From the NCBI GenBank assembly GCA_036403235.1, contig DASWRI010000042.1, positions 1 through 64,000 of the forward strand: a stretch of DNA of 64,000 nt, written 5' to 3'. The stretch comes from JBGTFE01 sp036403235. Lineage in GTDB: Bacteria > Acidobacteriota > Blastocatellia > Pyrinomonadales > Pyrinomonadaceae. This document shows positions 40,546-48,308 of this stretch, piece after piece; within the stretch, counting starts at the first letter, position 1, and each line of letters starts with the position of its first letter. Both the position numbers and the translations under genes were made by a program. The notes under the pieces were generated by a model. The model was not told the DNA's origin. It did no database searches and saw nothing but the letters and a program-made list of their open reading frames with translations.

Positions 40546-41553
40546 TTAGCTTGCTTTATTTGCTTTAGAAACTTCTTTATACAAATTTTCATATAAACCG
40601 GCGATTTTTCGAGATTTGAATCTGTTTATATTGCGGATTCCCTTCTCGATTATTTCTTCTCTGTATTTTTCGTCGTTAACAATTTTCAAAATTCCTTCTC
40701 TAATATTTAAGAAGTCACTTGGATTCACCAGAAAGGCCGCGTCTCCCGAAACTTCTCTTAAAGGACTTATATTGCTGGTTACAACGGGCGTACGCATTGC
40801 CTGAGCTTCGATTATCGGCAGTCCGAATCCTTCAAACGTTGAACAAAAAGCTAGTATATCGGCTTTTTCGTATTCAATTTTTATTTCAGAATCATTTAAG
40901 TTAAACGCATTTTGATAATCAATCTGATTTTTTTTTAACTCTTCAATCAAATCAGCTTCAAGTTTTCCGATAATTTTAAGACGACAATTTAAGCCTTGCA
41001 AAGCTTTTATTAAATTTTTCAAATTTTTATTCGGTGAAGTTCCGATTTGCAAAATTGTCGGGCATTTCCGATTAAATGTTTTTTTGGCCTCTGAAAAGAA
41101 TATCTCCTGAAGAGGATTTTCGATTACTCTGATTTTTTCTTCGCTGCAATTAGTGTAATTGATAATTTCTCTTTTTGTCGCCTCAGAAATCGCCGTTATA
41201 TATTTCAGGCGTTTGACAGGCATATCAAGCAATAATTTTTTTAAAACGATTCGTCTTAAACCCTTTCGCGTGTTTAAAAATCCCAGGTCATGGACAGTCA
41301 GAACTGTCTTTTCCTTTGGTAAAACGAGCGCTATATAGTGAACGTGGCCGGTAATATGATAAATATCCGCGGTTTGCGCACGAAACATGAGTAAATTCTT
41401 AAAAACTCCGGTTAGCTGATTACCAAAAGCCAATTGTTGAAAAGAGCTCTCAAACTTTTCTTTTGAAAGAGCTTGCGCGATTTGACGAAAAACTTTCTCG
41501 ATACTTACAAATTCCCAAAACTTTCTCTCTATAAAAAGAATTTTTGTTTTCAT
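40546..41553 (-). CDS. Glycosyltransferase family 4
   Basis: 335 residues, GT-B fold. The N-terminal domain has ADIYHITGHVHYIAL and VLTVHDLGFL near residue 82. The C-terminal domain has PTILQIGTSPNKNLKNLIKAL and the donor motif CSTFEGFGLPIIEAQAMRTPVV (key residues EGFGLPIIEA). This resembles WbaZ/mannosyltransferase-like GT4 enzymes. It acts on the growing repeat unit in the cytoplasm. The gene sits 12 bases before the next GT4 and 23 bases after hldA. The sugar it adds cannot be told from sequence. Confidence 0.9.
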   Translation of the reverse strand: MKTKILFIERKFWEFVSIEKVFRQIAQALSKEKFESSFQQLAFGNQLTGVFKNLLMFRAQTADIYHITGHVHYIALVLPKEKTVLTVHDLGFLNTRKGLRRIVLKKLLLDMPVKRLKYITAISEATKREIINYTNCSEEKIRVIENPLQEIFFSEAKKTFNRKCPTILQIGTSPNKNLKNLIKALQGLNCRLKIIGKLEADLIEELKKNQIDYQNAFNLNDSEIKIEYEKADILAFCSTFEGFGLPIIEAQAMRTPVVTSNISPLREVSGDAAFLVNPSDFLNIREGILKIVNDEKYREEIIEKGIRNINRFKSRKIAGLYENLYKEVSKANKAS

Positions 41554-41576
41554 GAAGCTCTGTGTAAAGCCGAACT

Positions 41577-42557
41577 TTATAATTCCTGATTTTTTATTTC
41601 GCTCTGCAACATTTCGAGCGATATAGCTGTAGTCCCGATTTGCTGAACGACCAGACCGGCCGATAAATTGGCAAATTTTGCGGCATCCAAATAATCGGCT
41701 CCAGCAGCGACGGCAACGCCAAAACCTGCAATAACAGTATCGCCGGCCCCCGTCACATCGTAAACGTTTCTCGCCGATGCTTCCAGGTGAAAAGTTTCTC
41801 CGCCTTTCTGTAAAAGAGTCAAACCTTTCTCTCCCTTTGTTATCAAAAGAGCTTCCAAAGATAAATCTTCCAAAAGTTTTTTCCCGGCTTTATTGACTAA
41901 ATCATTACCGTTTTCATCAAATCCGGTGGCTTCAGCCGCTTCTCTTCTGTTGGGCGTCAGAATTGTCGCACCTTTGTATTTTGAAAAATCCTTTCCTTTC
42001 GGGTCAACCAAAATTAATTTATTTTTTTCTTTCGCTGACTTTATCAGACGCGTCAGCAAATTTTGTGTTAGAAGTCCTTTTGCGTAATCGGAAATGATGA
42101 CTATCGAGGCCGCTTCAAGAAAACCTTCCAGTTTTTCAAAAACAGTTTCGGCTTCGCTTTCGGTAATTGGATTTGTAGTTTCCTGGTCGAACCTGACAAC
42201 ATGTTGATTGTGCGCGACAAGGCGCGTTTTGATGGTTGTTCGACGCGTTTCCGAAGGAACTAAAAAATTTGCTGAGATATTAGATTTTTCCAGAATGCCC
42301 GCTAAAGCATCGGCTTCCGAATCTCTTCCGGTAATGCCGACTAAAATCGGTTCTGCGCCAAGTCCCGCGACGTTGGCCGCGACGTTGGCTGCGCCGCCGA
42401 GGACGACACTGGTTTTATTGATATTGACAATCGGAACGGGTGCTTCGGGCGAAATTCGGTTGACACTTCCCCACAAATATCGGTCGAGCATAACGTCTCC
42501 GACTATTAAAATTTTTAGATTTGAAAAATTTTCGGTAAATGTCTTTTTGCCGGTCAA
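41577..42557 (-). CDS. hldA: D-glycero-beta-D-manno-heptose-7-phosphate kinase (HldA, RfaE domain I)
   Basis: PfkB-family kinase of 326 residues. LIVGDVMLDRYLWG, ISPEAPVPIVN, VLGGAANVAANVAGLGA, RLVAHNQHVVRFDQE and the catalytic NVYDVTGAGDTVIAGF are HldE domain-I motifs. It adds the 1-phosphate to heptose 7-phosphate. In most bacteria this domain is fused to the adenylyltransferase HldC. Here it is free-standing, and HldC is fused to GmhA in the gene 27 bases upstream. The residue pattern supports the beta-anomer (ADP-heptose) route rather than the GHMP-kinase GDP route. Confidence 0.93.
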   Translation of the reverse strand: MTGKKTFTENFSNLKILIVGDVMLDRYLWGSVNRISPEAPVPIVNINKTSVVLGGAANVAANVAGLGAEPILVGITGRDSEADALAGILEKSNISANFLVPSETRRTTIKTRLVAHNQHVVRFDQETTNPITESEAETVFEKLEGFLEAASIVIISDYAKGLLTQNLLTRLIKSAKEKNKLILVDPKGKDFSKYKGATILTPNRREAAEATGFDENGNDLVNKAGKKLLEDLSLEALLITKGEKGLTLLQKGGETFHLEASARNVYDVTGAGDTVIAGFGVAVAAGADYLDAAKFANLSAGLVVQQIGTTAISLEMLQSEIKNQEL

Positions 42558-42584
42558 AATTCACTTTAAAGCATCTGAAAAAAT

Positions 42585-43607
42585 TCAGCTTTTGCTTTTT
42601 AACCTCTCGTCAATAATTTCACACCAGATATGACCGATTGTGATATGAGCCTCTTGTATTCTAGCAGTTCTCTCGGCAGGAATTAAAATACAGTTATCGC
42701 AAAGCGCCGCCAGCTTTTTTCCGCTCGCACCGGTTAAACCGATTACTTTGCAATCGTTTGCGCGCGCCCGCATAACGGCTGAGATAACATTCGGCGAATT
42801 TCCGCTGGTGCTGATGGCGATTAAAACGTCGCCCGGGCGGGCGTGAGCCTCGACCTGGCGGGCAAAAATTTTCTCGAAACCGTAATCATTGGCGAGCGCC
42901 GTTAAAGCTGAAGTGTCGGTCGTTAAAGCGATTGCCGGAAGCGCGACCCGTTCGGTTTCGTATCGCCCGACGAATTCGGCCGCGATATGCTGCGCGTCGG
43001 CGGCGCTTCCGCCGTTTCCGCAGATTAAAATTTTATTTCCGCTCGAAACAGCGTCAAAAAGCATTTCCGCGCAATCCGAAATTTGCTCAACCTGTGTCTC
43101 AGCAATTAGCTTAAATAATTCTACATGAGCATTTAAAGAGTTTTCTATTAGATTTCCCTTTAAATGTAAAATTTTCTTTGAAATGTCTCCGTACGAAGAT
43201 TCATCTTTGATTTTTTCGACGATACGGCTCGAAGAAAATCCTTCTTTTAAAGGCATCGAAAAAACTTCGCCGCCGTTTCTTAAGACAAAATCCGCACCGA
43301 TAATTTCATTTTCAGCCCAATCTCCGCCTTTAACTAGAACATCCGGATTGATTTCTTCAATCAGCCGGGCGGGCGTCGTTTCGTCGAATATTCTTACTTC
43401 GTCAACCGCTTTCAGGCTCTCTAAAATCGTTTTTCTGTCCGTCTCGTTTACAAACGGGCGATTTACGCCTTTGATAGTGCGAACCGATTTATCGCTGTTG
43501 ATGCCGACGATTAATTTTGTCCCGAGAGCGCGGGCGCGTTCGAGCAAATCGATATGCCCGGGATGAATTATGTCGAAACAGCCGTTTGTAAAGACGATTT
43601 TTTCCAT
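42585..43607 (-). CDS. HldC-GmhA fusion: heptose-1-phosphate nucleotidyltransferase and sedoheptulose-7-phosphate isomerase
   Basis: 340 residues, two complete domains. Residues 1-130: RfaE domain II (HldC) with FTNGCFDIIHPGHIDLLERA (the HxGH motif), GINSDKSVRTIKG and VKGGDW. Residues about 145-340: GmhA, a SIS-fold isomerase, with CGNGGSAADAQHIAAEFVGRY, LTTDTSALTALANDYG, AISTSGNSPNV and the final QEAHITIGHIWCEIID. They catalyse the first (isomerase) and fourth (adenylyl transfer) steps of ADP-heptose synthesis. GmhB and HldD are not in this window. HldA is the next gene. The usual fusion is HldA-HldC, so this pairing is rearranged. Confidence 0.92.
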   Translation of the reverse strand: MEKIVFTNGCFDIIHPGHIDLLERARALGTKLIVGINSDKSVRTIKGVNRPFVNETDRKTILESLKAVDEVRIFDETTPARLIEEINPDVLVKGGDWAENEIIGADFVLRNGGEVFSMPLKEGFSSSRIVEKIKDESSYGDISKKILHLKGNLIENSLNAHVELFKLIAETQVEQISDCAEMLFDAVSSGNKILICGNGGSAADAQHIAAEFVGRYETERVALPAIALTTDTSALTALANDYGFEKIFARQVEAHARPGDVLIAISTSGNSPNVISAVMRARANDCKVIGLTGASGKKLAALCDNCILIPAERTARIQEAHITIGHIWCEIIDERLKSKS

Positions 43608-43639
43608 ATCAAGTTATTTTAGATAGTTTTAATCAGGGT

Positions 43640-44689
43640 TTACAAAGCCGAATGTTTAGTTTGCGGGCGAATGCGAAAAGTTTGATTGTCCTCGTTGACG
43701 CCGACGACATGAAAATAAAGCTCGTTTTCAAGATTGTTAACGCACGGAAAATGAATCGTGCCCCACATAAAAAGCGTTCCGTGCCATAAATCTTTTTTAA
43801 ATTTAATAATTTCGCAGGTATTGTCTTCGGCATCAATGTACCAGAGCGCTGCAACCTTTTCCTTTTGACTCGGCGCGTTTTCAGCGGTTGATGTAAAAAA
43901 TAAATTTTCTCCCAGTTGTTTAGAATAAAAAATAGTTCCGCTGACTTCGCCCAGATTTTTTCTTTCCAGACTTTCACGATTTACCTTGTAAATATGATTG
44001 GCGCGAAATTCCGCGTCTGTTCCGTAGTAAAAATATTTTCTATCGAACAAGATACTGACGGCGCGCCACGTTTCATCGCCTTGGCCAACTATTTCCGTTG
44101 TTTTAAATCCATCAGACGAGCGCAAAATCTGACATTCTTTTTCTTTGTCGCCGGTTAGGCAAAAGACGGATTTTGTAAATTTGTCAAAATAAAGTCCGTG
44201 AATATGTCTTATCGAGCCCGGCGGGAAAGTATATACAACTTCGAGCGCTTCACTTCCCTTAGAATATTTATAAACTCGCATCAAGCCGCGCTCCTCGTTG
44301 GCAAGATACTCTCCGAAAAAAATGTTTCCGCTTTCATCAACCGCGTACGCCGAGCGCAAAACGCGACAGGGCCTGATGAGTCCTTTTAATTCTATATATT
44401 TTCCGTTGCGGATAATTCCAACCGTCTTGTCGAAAGTTACAAACAATTCGCCGTTTTCCGTCGGAATAACGTTTGTCACCATAAAGCGCAGAAGTCTCTG
44501 CGCCAAACGGAAACTGCTCGCAACCTGTTTCCAGAAAGGCGCTTCGATAACAGCGATTTCCTCAAAAGGCGGCTTTAGTGAGCTTGAATGGAAAAGTCGA
44601 TTACGGCGGGAGAGATAAAAATTGTCAGTTTCGGCCCACTCGACGGTGTAGCCGCGCAATTCGGGAACATTTTCAACCGTCCAGTTCAT
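43640..44689 (-). CDS. Uncharacterised protein, probable beta-propeller
   Basis: 349 residues; I do not recognise the family. It has no signal peptide or membrane segment. Regularly spaced strands with aromatic and acidic turns (AVDESGNIFFGEY, VYTFPPGSIRHIHGLYFD, ILRSSDGFKTTEI, YYGTDAEFRANHIYKVN, ALWYIDAEDNTCEI) suggest a six- or seven-bladed propeller resembling sialidase or SMP-30-type folds. It ends 33 bases before the HldC-GmhA gene and begins 6 bases after the carbamoyltransferase stop, so it is cotranscribed with both. It could bind or modify the glycan or its precursor. Structure prediction is inference. Confidence 0.65.
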   Translation of the reverse strand: MNWTVENVPELRGYTVEWAETDNFYLSRRNRLFHSSSLKPPFEEIAVIEAPFWKQVASSFRLAQRLLRFMVTNVIPTENGELFVTFDKTVGIIRNGKYIELKGLIRPCRVLRSAYAVDESGNIFFGEYLANEERGLMRVYKYSKGSEALEVVYTFPPGSIRHIHGLYFDKFTKSVFCLTGDKEKECQILRSSDGFKTTEIVGQGDETWRAVSILFDRKYFYYGTDAEFRANHIYKVNRESLERKNLGEVSGTIFYSKQLGENLFFTSTAENAPSQKEKVAALWYIDAEDNTCEIIKFKKDLWHGTLFMWGTIHFPCVNNLENELYFHVVGVNEDNQTFRIRPQTKHSAL

Positions 44690-44695
44690 AAAAAT

Positions 44696-46429
44696 TTAAT
44701 CGTTTTTCCGGCAGAAAAAAGAACCGATGACGAGAATATCCATTTTTGTGCGCAGAAAACACTCGATTGCTTCAAAAGGCTGGCAGACAATCGGCTCGTT
44801 CTCGTTAAAGCTCGTGTTCAAAATAACCGGGATTCCGGTTTTTGATTCGAATTTTTTTATCAAATCGTAATAAAGCGGATTTTCGTCGCGCGCGACCGTC
44901 TGAAGCCTTCCCGTGTCGTCAACGTGATTGACGGCGGAGAGCCGCTCGCGCCACTCGGGACGAATTTTATAAACGTGCAGCATAAACGGCGACGGATGGC
45001 CCTGCTCGAAAATTTCCGTCTGACGCTCCTGCAAAACCGAAGGCGCAAACGGGCGAAACCATTCTCGATGCTTGATGCGCGCATTTAAAATGTCCTTCAT
45101 ATTCGGAAAACCAGGATGCGCGATAATCGAGCGATTGCCGAGCGCGCGCGGCCCCCATTCCATTTTTCCCTGAAACCAGCCGATGACGTTTCCGTTTTTG
45201 ACTTCCTCGGCGGTGACGTCTAAAAGCTGTTCGCGGTCGAGCTCCCGGTAGGAAATTTTGTATCGGTCGAGCTCCGATTTTATGACCGAATCGGAAAATT
45301 CGTTGCCAAGATACGAGTTTTTCATTACCCAGCGCTTGTCTTCCTTCAAAATCGAATTGCTGACGTAAAGCGCCGCGCCGATTGCCAGCCCGTCGTCGCC
45401 TGCCGCCGGTTGAATGCATGTTTCGCGAAAAGGCGTTTCAATCAGAGCTTTGCCGTTAGCGACGCTGTTGAGCGCGCAGCCGCCGGCCATCGAGATTTTT
45501 TCGGTCGGAACGAGCTTATGCAGAGAATTGAGCAGATACATATAATATTTCTCGAAAACTCTCTGCAAACCGAACGCGACGTCTTCATCGCGCTGTGTAA
45601 TTTCCGCGTATTTTTCGCGCGGCTCGCCCAATTCCTTGATAAATTTGTCGGAATACAGGCGATGCACGACCATTTCGCCTTCGTCGTTTATTTCCATTCC
45701 CTGATTTGCGCCGAAAGGCAGAAAATATTCGGGACTGAGCTCAAAACCATTTTCGGTCGGCTTTAGCATTTTTTCAAAAAAATCATGATAAACGTCCGTA
45801 CCGAGCGGCGCGAGCCCCATAACTTTGCCTTCGTCGCCGTATTTCGGATAACCGATAAACTGGCAGACCGCCGTGTAAAGCGTGCCGAGCGAATGCGGCA
45901 CGAAAATCTTCTTTAACGGCCGGATTTCCGAGCCGACGCATTCGGTCAGCATGCACGAGACAAAATCGCCCGAGCCGTCAATTGTAATTCCGGCGCATTT
46001 TTCCCATTCGGAAACAAAATACGCGCTCGCCGTGTGTGCGAGGTGATGCTCGACGTTGTATGTTTTGAAATTTAATTGGCGCGCATCGATTTCGCATTCC
46101 GAAGCGATGAGAGATTTCAAATCGTCGAAAGTCTTGCTTTTCGTGCGCATCCGCGCGAGATTCAGAAGCTTTGTCGGATGACGAAGCGCAAATTCCAGTT
46201 TTTTATGCAGATTGGCCGAAGAATCGCGACCGACGGCGACGGCATCGATGTCGGAAAAATTCAGATTCGTGATTTCCAGACATTTTTGTATCGAAAGCTT
46301 CGGAAATCCGGCGTAATATTTGACCCGGTTGAGTCTTTCTTCGGCAAGCGCGACAACCGGCTCGCCGTCAATGATAATCGCGGCAGACGAACCCGCGTGA
46401 AATGTATTGATTCCTAAAATAACGCTCAT
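44696..46429 (-). CDS. O-carbamoyltransferase (NodU/TobZ/CmcH family)
   Basis: 577 residues, full length for the family. The Kae1-like domain starts LGINTFHAGSSAAIIIDG with AEERLNRVKYYAGFP. The metal-binding motif is HHLAHTASAYF near residue 118, and ITIDGSGD near 150. The C-terminal domain has KMEWGPRALGNRSIIAHP and RIKHREWFRPFAPSVL. The enzyme makes carbamoyladenylate from carbamoyl phosphate and ATP, then moves the carbamoyl group to a hydroxyl, often on a sugar. In an exopolysaccharide locus it most likely carbamoylates a sugar of the repeat unit. Confidence 0.92.
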   Translation of the reverse strand: MSVILGINTFHAGSSAAIIIDGEPVVALAEERLNRVKYYAGFPKLSIQKCLEITNLNFSDIDAVAVGRDSSANLHKKLEFALRHPTKLLNLARMRTKSKTFDDLKSLIASECEIDARQLNFKTYNVEHHLAHTASAYFVSEWEKCAGITIDGSGDFVSCMLTECVGSEIRPLKKIFVPHSLGTLYTAVCQFIGYPKYGDEGKVMGLAPLGTDVYHDFFEKMLKPTENGFELSPEYFLPFGANQGMEINDEGEMVVHRLYSDKFIKELGEPREKYAEITQRDEDVAFGLQRVFEKYYMYLLNSLHKLVPTEKISMAGGCALNSVANGKALIETPFRETCIQPAAGDDGLAIGAALYVSNSILKEDKRWVMKNSYLGNEFSDSVIKSELDRYKISYRELDREQLLDVTAEEVKNGNVIGWFQGKMEWGPRALGNRSIIAHPGFPNMKDILNARIKHREWFRPFAPSVLQERQTEIFEQGHPSPFMLHVYKIRPEWRERLSAVNHVDDTGRLQTVARDENPLYYDLIKKFESKTGIPVILNTSFNENEPIVCQPFEAIECFLRTKMDILVIGSFFCRKND

Positions 46430-46438
46430 TATTCAAAT

Positions 46439-46506
46439 TTGAGGTTTCAGGTTTCAAATTTCAGGTTTCAGAAAAAACTTGAAACTTGAAACTCGAGACA
46501 TGAAAC
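46439..46506. repeat. Intergenic hairpin built of GTTTCAA-type heptads
   Basis: The left arm carries GGTTTCA, GGTTTCA, AATTTCA, GGTTTCA in tandem (from 46443), then AAAAAA. The right arm has the complementary CTTGAAA, CTTGAAA, CTCGAGA, CATGAAA. The arms pair imperfectly over about 28 bases. It lies in the 81-base gap between the methyltransferase at 46511 and the carbamoyltransferase, inside the polysaccharide operon. Confidence 0.7.
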
Positions 46507-46510
46507 TATT

Positions 46511-47488
46511 TTATTTCTGATTTTTAGATTCCAGATAAACGCTGTCGGCGACTTTTACCATCGGCGAAATTATTTTGCTGATTTTGCGCAGCGCTTCCGA
46601 CGAATGAACGACGACTTTATACGGCAACGGTAGCAAATCGACGTCGGATTTTTGAATTCCGAGACCGAAATAGCAATCGGTCGTCATCTCTGTTTCGCCG
46701 AAACTTTCCTCAAAAAAACCTGTCAATTCCGAAGGCGTCCAATATCTGACTTCAAAGCCGACGCCTTCGGTAAAACCTCGCCGCCAGTGGTTGTAAAACG
46801 AGCGAATGCCGTATTTATTCGGCATCTGCACAAAAATTTTACCGTTTTTTTTTACCGTCCGACCGATTTCCCGGAGTGATGTTTTGGCATTTTCCTTGCT
46901 GAAATGCTGCAAAACGCTGTAGGAAAATCCGACGTCGAAAGCGTCGTCGGCAAACGGCAGAAAGCGCGCGTCGCCGACGACAAAATCCGCTTCCGCGTTG
47001 AGTTGTTTTGAAACTCTGCGCGCGGCCAGAACGGCGTCGAGACTCGGGTCGAGGCCGACCGGCTTATAATTTTTAAGCGCGGCGGCGATTGACCATCTTC
47101 CCCAATTGCAGCCGACGTCGAGCAGCCTTTCCCCGTTTCCCTCGGGCAGGCGAAAATTCGGAATCGGGTAACGCTTTAATTTATGTTGCACCGGAAAATA
47201 AAGATTGCCGGAGGTATAGGGAATTTCGCCCTGAACAAATTCGTCGACTTCGTTTATTCGTCCCGCGCCGTTTATCGATTTTTGTGTTTCCGATTTATAA
47301 GCCGCCACTTTTTCCAGCGTTCTCGTGATGTAATCGTGTGTTGTTTCGACATCATCGACGAGCATTACCGGGACGTCTTCGACAATCGGGTAAGAATGAT
47401 TTTTCTCGCAAACCAGCTTATCGTCTTTGATTTCTAATTTTGCTTTATCGCGCGGACAGACGAGGTGGCTTTTCAACCATTCATTCAT
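46511..47488 (-). CDS. SAM-dependent methyltransferase with Trm112-like N-terminus
   Basis: 325 residues. Residues 1-48 resemble a Trm112/zinc-ribbon unit (LVCPRDKAKLE, LVCEKNHSYPIVEDVPVML). Only two of the Cys are kept with the usual spacing, so zinc binding is uncertain. Residues about 115-260 are a class-I methyltransferase: RLLDVGCNWGRWSIAA (SAM site), GLDPSLDAV, FVVGDARFLPFADDAFDVGFSYSVLQH (key DARFLPF). Such two-part enzymes are frequent in polysaccharide loci and probably methylate a sugar hydroxyl. It is followed by the heptad hairpin and the carbamoyltransferase gene. Confidence 0.85.
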   Translation of the reverse strand: MNEWLKSHLVCPRDKAKLEIKDDKLVCEKNHSYPIVEDVPVMLVDDVETTHDYITRTLEKVAAYKSETQKSINGAGRINEVDEFVQGEIPYTSGNLYFPVQHKLKRYPIPNFRLPEGNGERLLDVGCNWGRWSIAAALKNYKPVGLDPSLDAVLAARRVSKQLNAEADFVVGDARFLPFADDAFDVGFSYSVLQHFSKENAKTSLREIGRTVKKNGKIFVQMPNKYGIRSFYNHWRRGFTEGVGFEVRYWTPSELTGFFEESFGETEMTTDCYFGLGIQKSDVDLLPLPYKVVVHSSEALRKISKIISPMVKVADSVYLESKNQK

Positions 47489-47552
47489 AACAATTCCCTA
47501 CAAACAGAAGATTTAGTGTATTTTAATGCGTCTTTTTTTACAAATTGAATAT

Positions 47553-48308
47553 TTAATACAAATCCTTCCGTTTTTTCTGAAAGAAAAGCAAAACGCCGTC
47601 AAAGCCGTGCTGACTGAATCGAACCTGACAGTTATGACAATCATTCTGCTGCAAAATCAACATCAGTTGATTCAGATTGTATAAATAAATCGGAATCAGA
47701 GGCTCGTTTCTTTTTCTTAAAACCACGTTTCGCAATTTGTAAAAAACGGGTAAGTCACGGTAAACGGAGAATCTTAATTTTTGCGCGCGCGTCGAAACGC
47801 TGTCCGCATACGTAACGTGCAGTACGCCGATGCCGTCTTCGGAAAGCATCTCGACCATCCTTTGGAAAATTCCGACGCCGATTTTTGGCTTGATGTGCTG
47901 GAAAACGACAATCGAATGAATAAAATCAAATGCGCCCGTAACTTTCGAGATTGTATCGTCGCCTTTGACGAAAGAGACGTTTTTAACGCCGAAACGCTCG
48001 GCGTTTTTCTGCGCGACGTGAAGCATACTCGTCGAAATGTCGACGCCCACGGTCTCTTGGCTTCTTTTGGCAATCGGCAAAGTCATCCGGGCGACGCCGC
48101 AGCCGAAATCGAGAGCCCGTTTCGGCTGAAAATCCGCGAGGAAATGTTCTTCGATTTCTCGCCAGATTGTTTTTATATAATCTTCGCCGCGTTCAAAAAA
48201 GAGCTTTATTTTTTCTTCGTCGAGGTCTTCAGACCTCATTTCCGAAATCGTATTGACGGCAAAATACGGGTCGTTTTCGCCGAAATATTCCCAGATGCTG
48301 TCACTCAT
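47553..48308 (-). CDS. Class-I SAM-dependent methyltransferase
   Basis: 251 residues. ALDFGCGVARMTLPIA near residue 63 is the SAM-binding loop, VGVDISTSML the acidic second strand and FVKGDDTI the third. FDFIHSIVVFQHIKP closes the core. The C-terminal 80 residues (DLPVFYKLRNVVLRKRNEPLIP and following) are not conserved with generic families and may bind the acceptor. Its start overlaps the polymerase gene stop (ATGA-type, 4 bases), so it is coupled to Wzy. Likely O-methylates the polysaccharide; target unknown. Confidence 0.86.
   Translation of the reverse strand: MSDSIWEYFGENDPYFAVNTISEMRSEDLDEEKIKLFFERGEDYIKTIWREIEEHFLADFQPKRALDFGCGVARMTLPIAKRSQETVGVDISTSMLHVAQKNAERFGVKNVSFVKGDDTISKVTGAFDFIHSIVVFQHIKPKIGVGIFQRMVEMLSEDGIGVLHVTYADSVSTRAQKLRFSVYRDLPVFYKLRNVVLRKRNEPLIPIYLYNLNQLMLILQQNDCHNCQVRFSQHGFDGVLLFFQKKRKDLY

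Noticed and set aside
43633..43977. A 114-codon minus-strand ORF in another frame of the propeller-like gene
   Set aside because: It lies wholly within the longer 43640-44689 gene on the same strand and has shadow-like composition.
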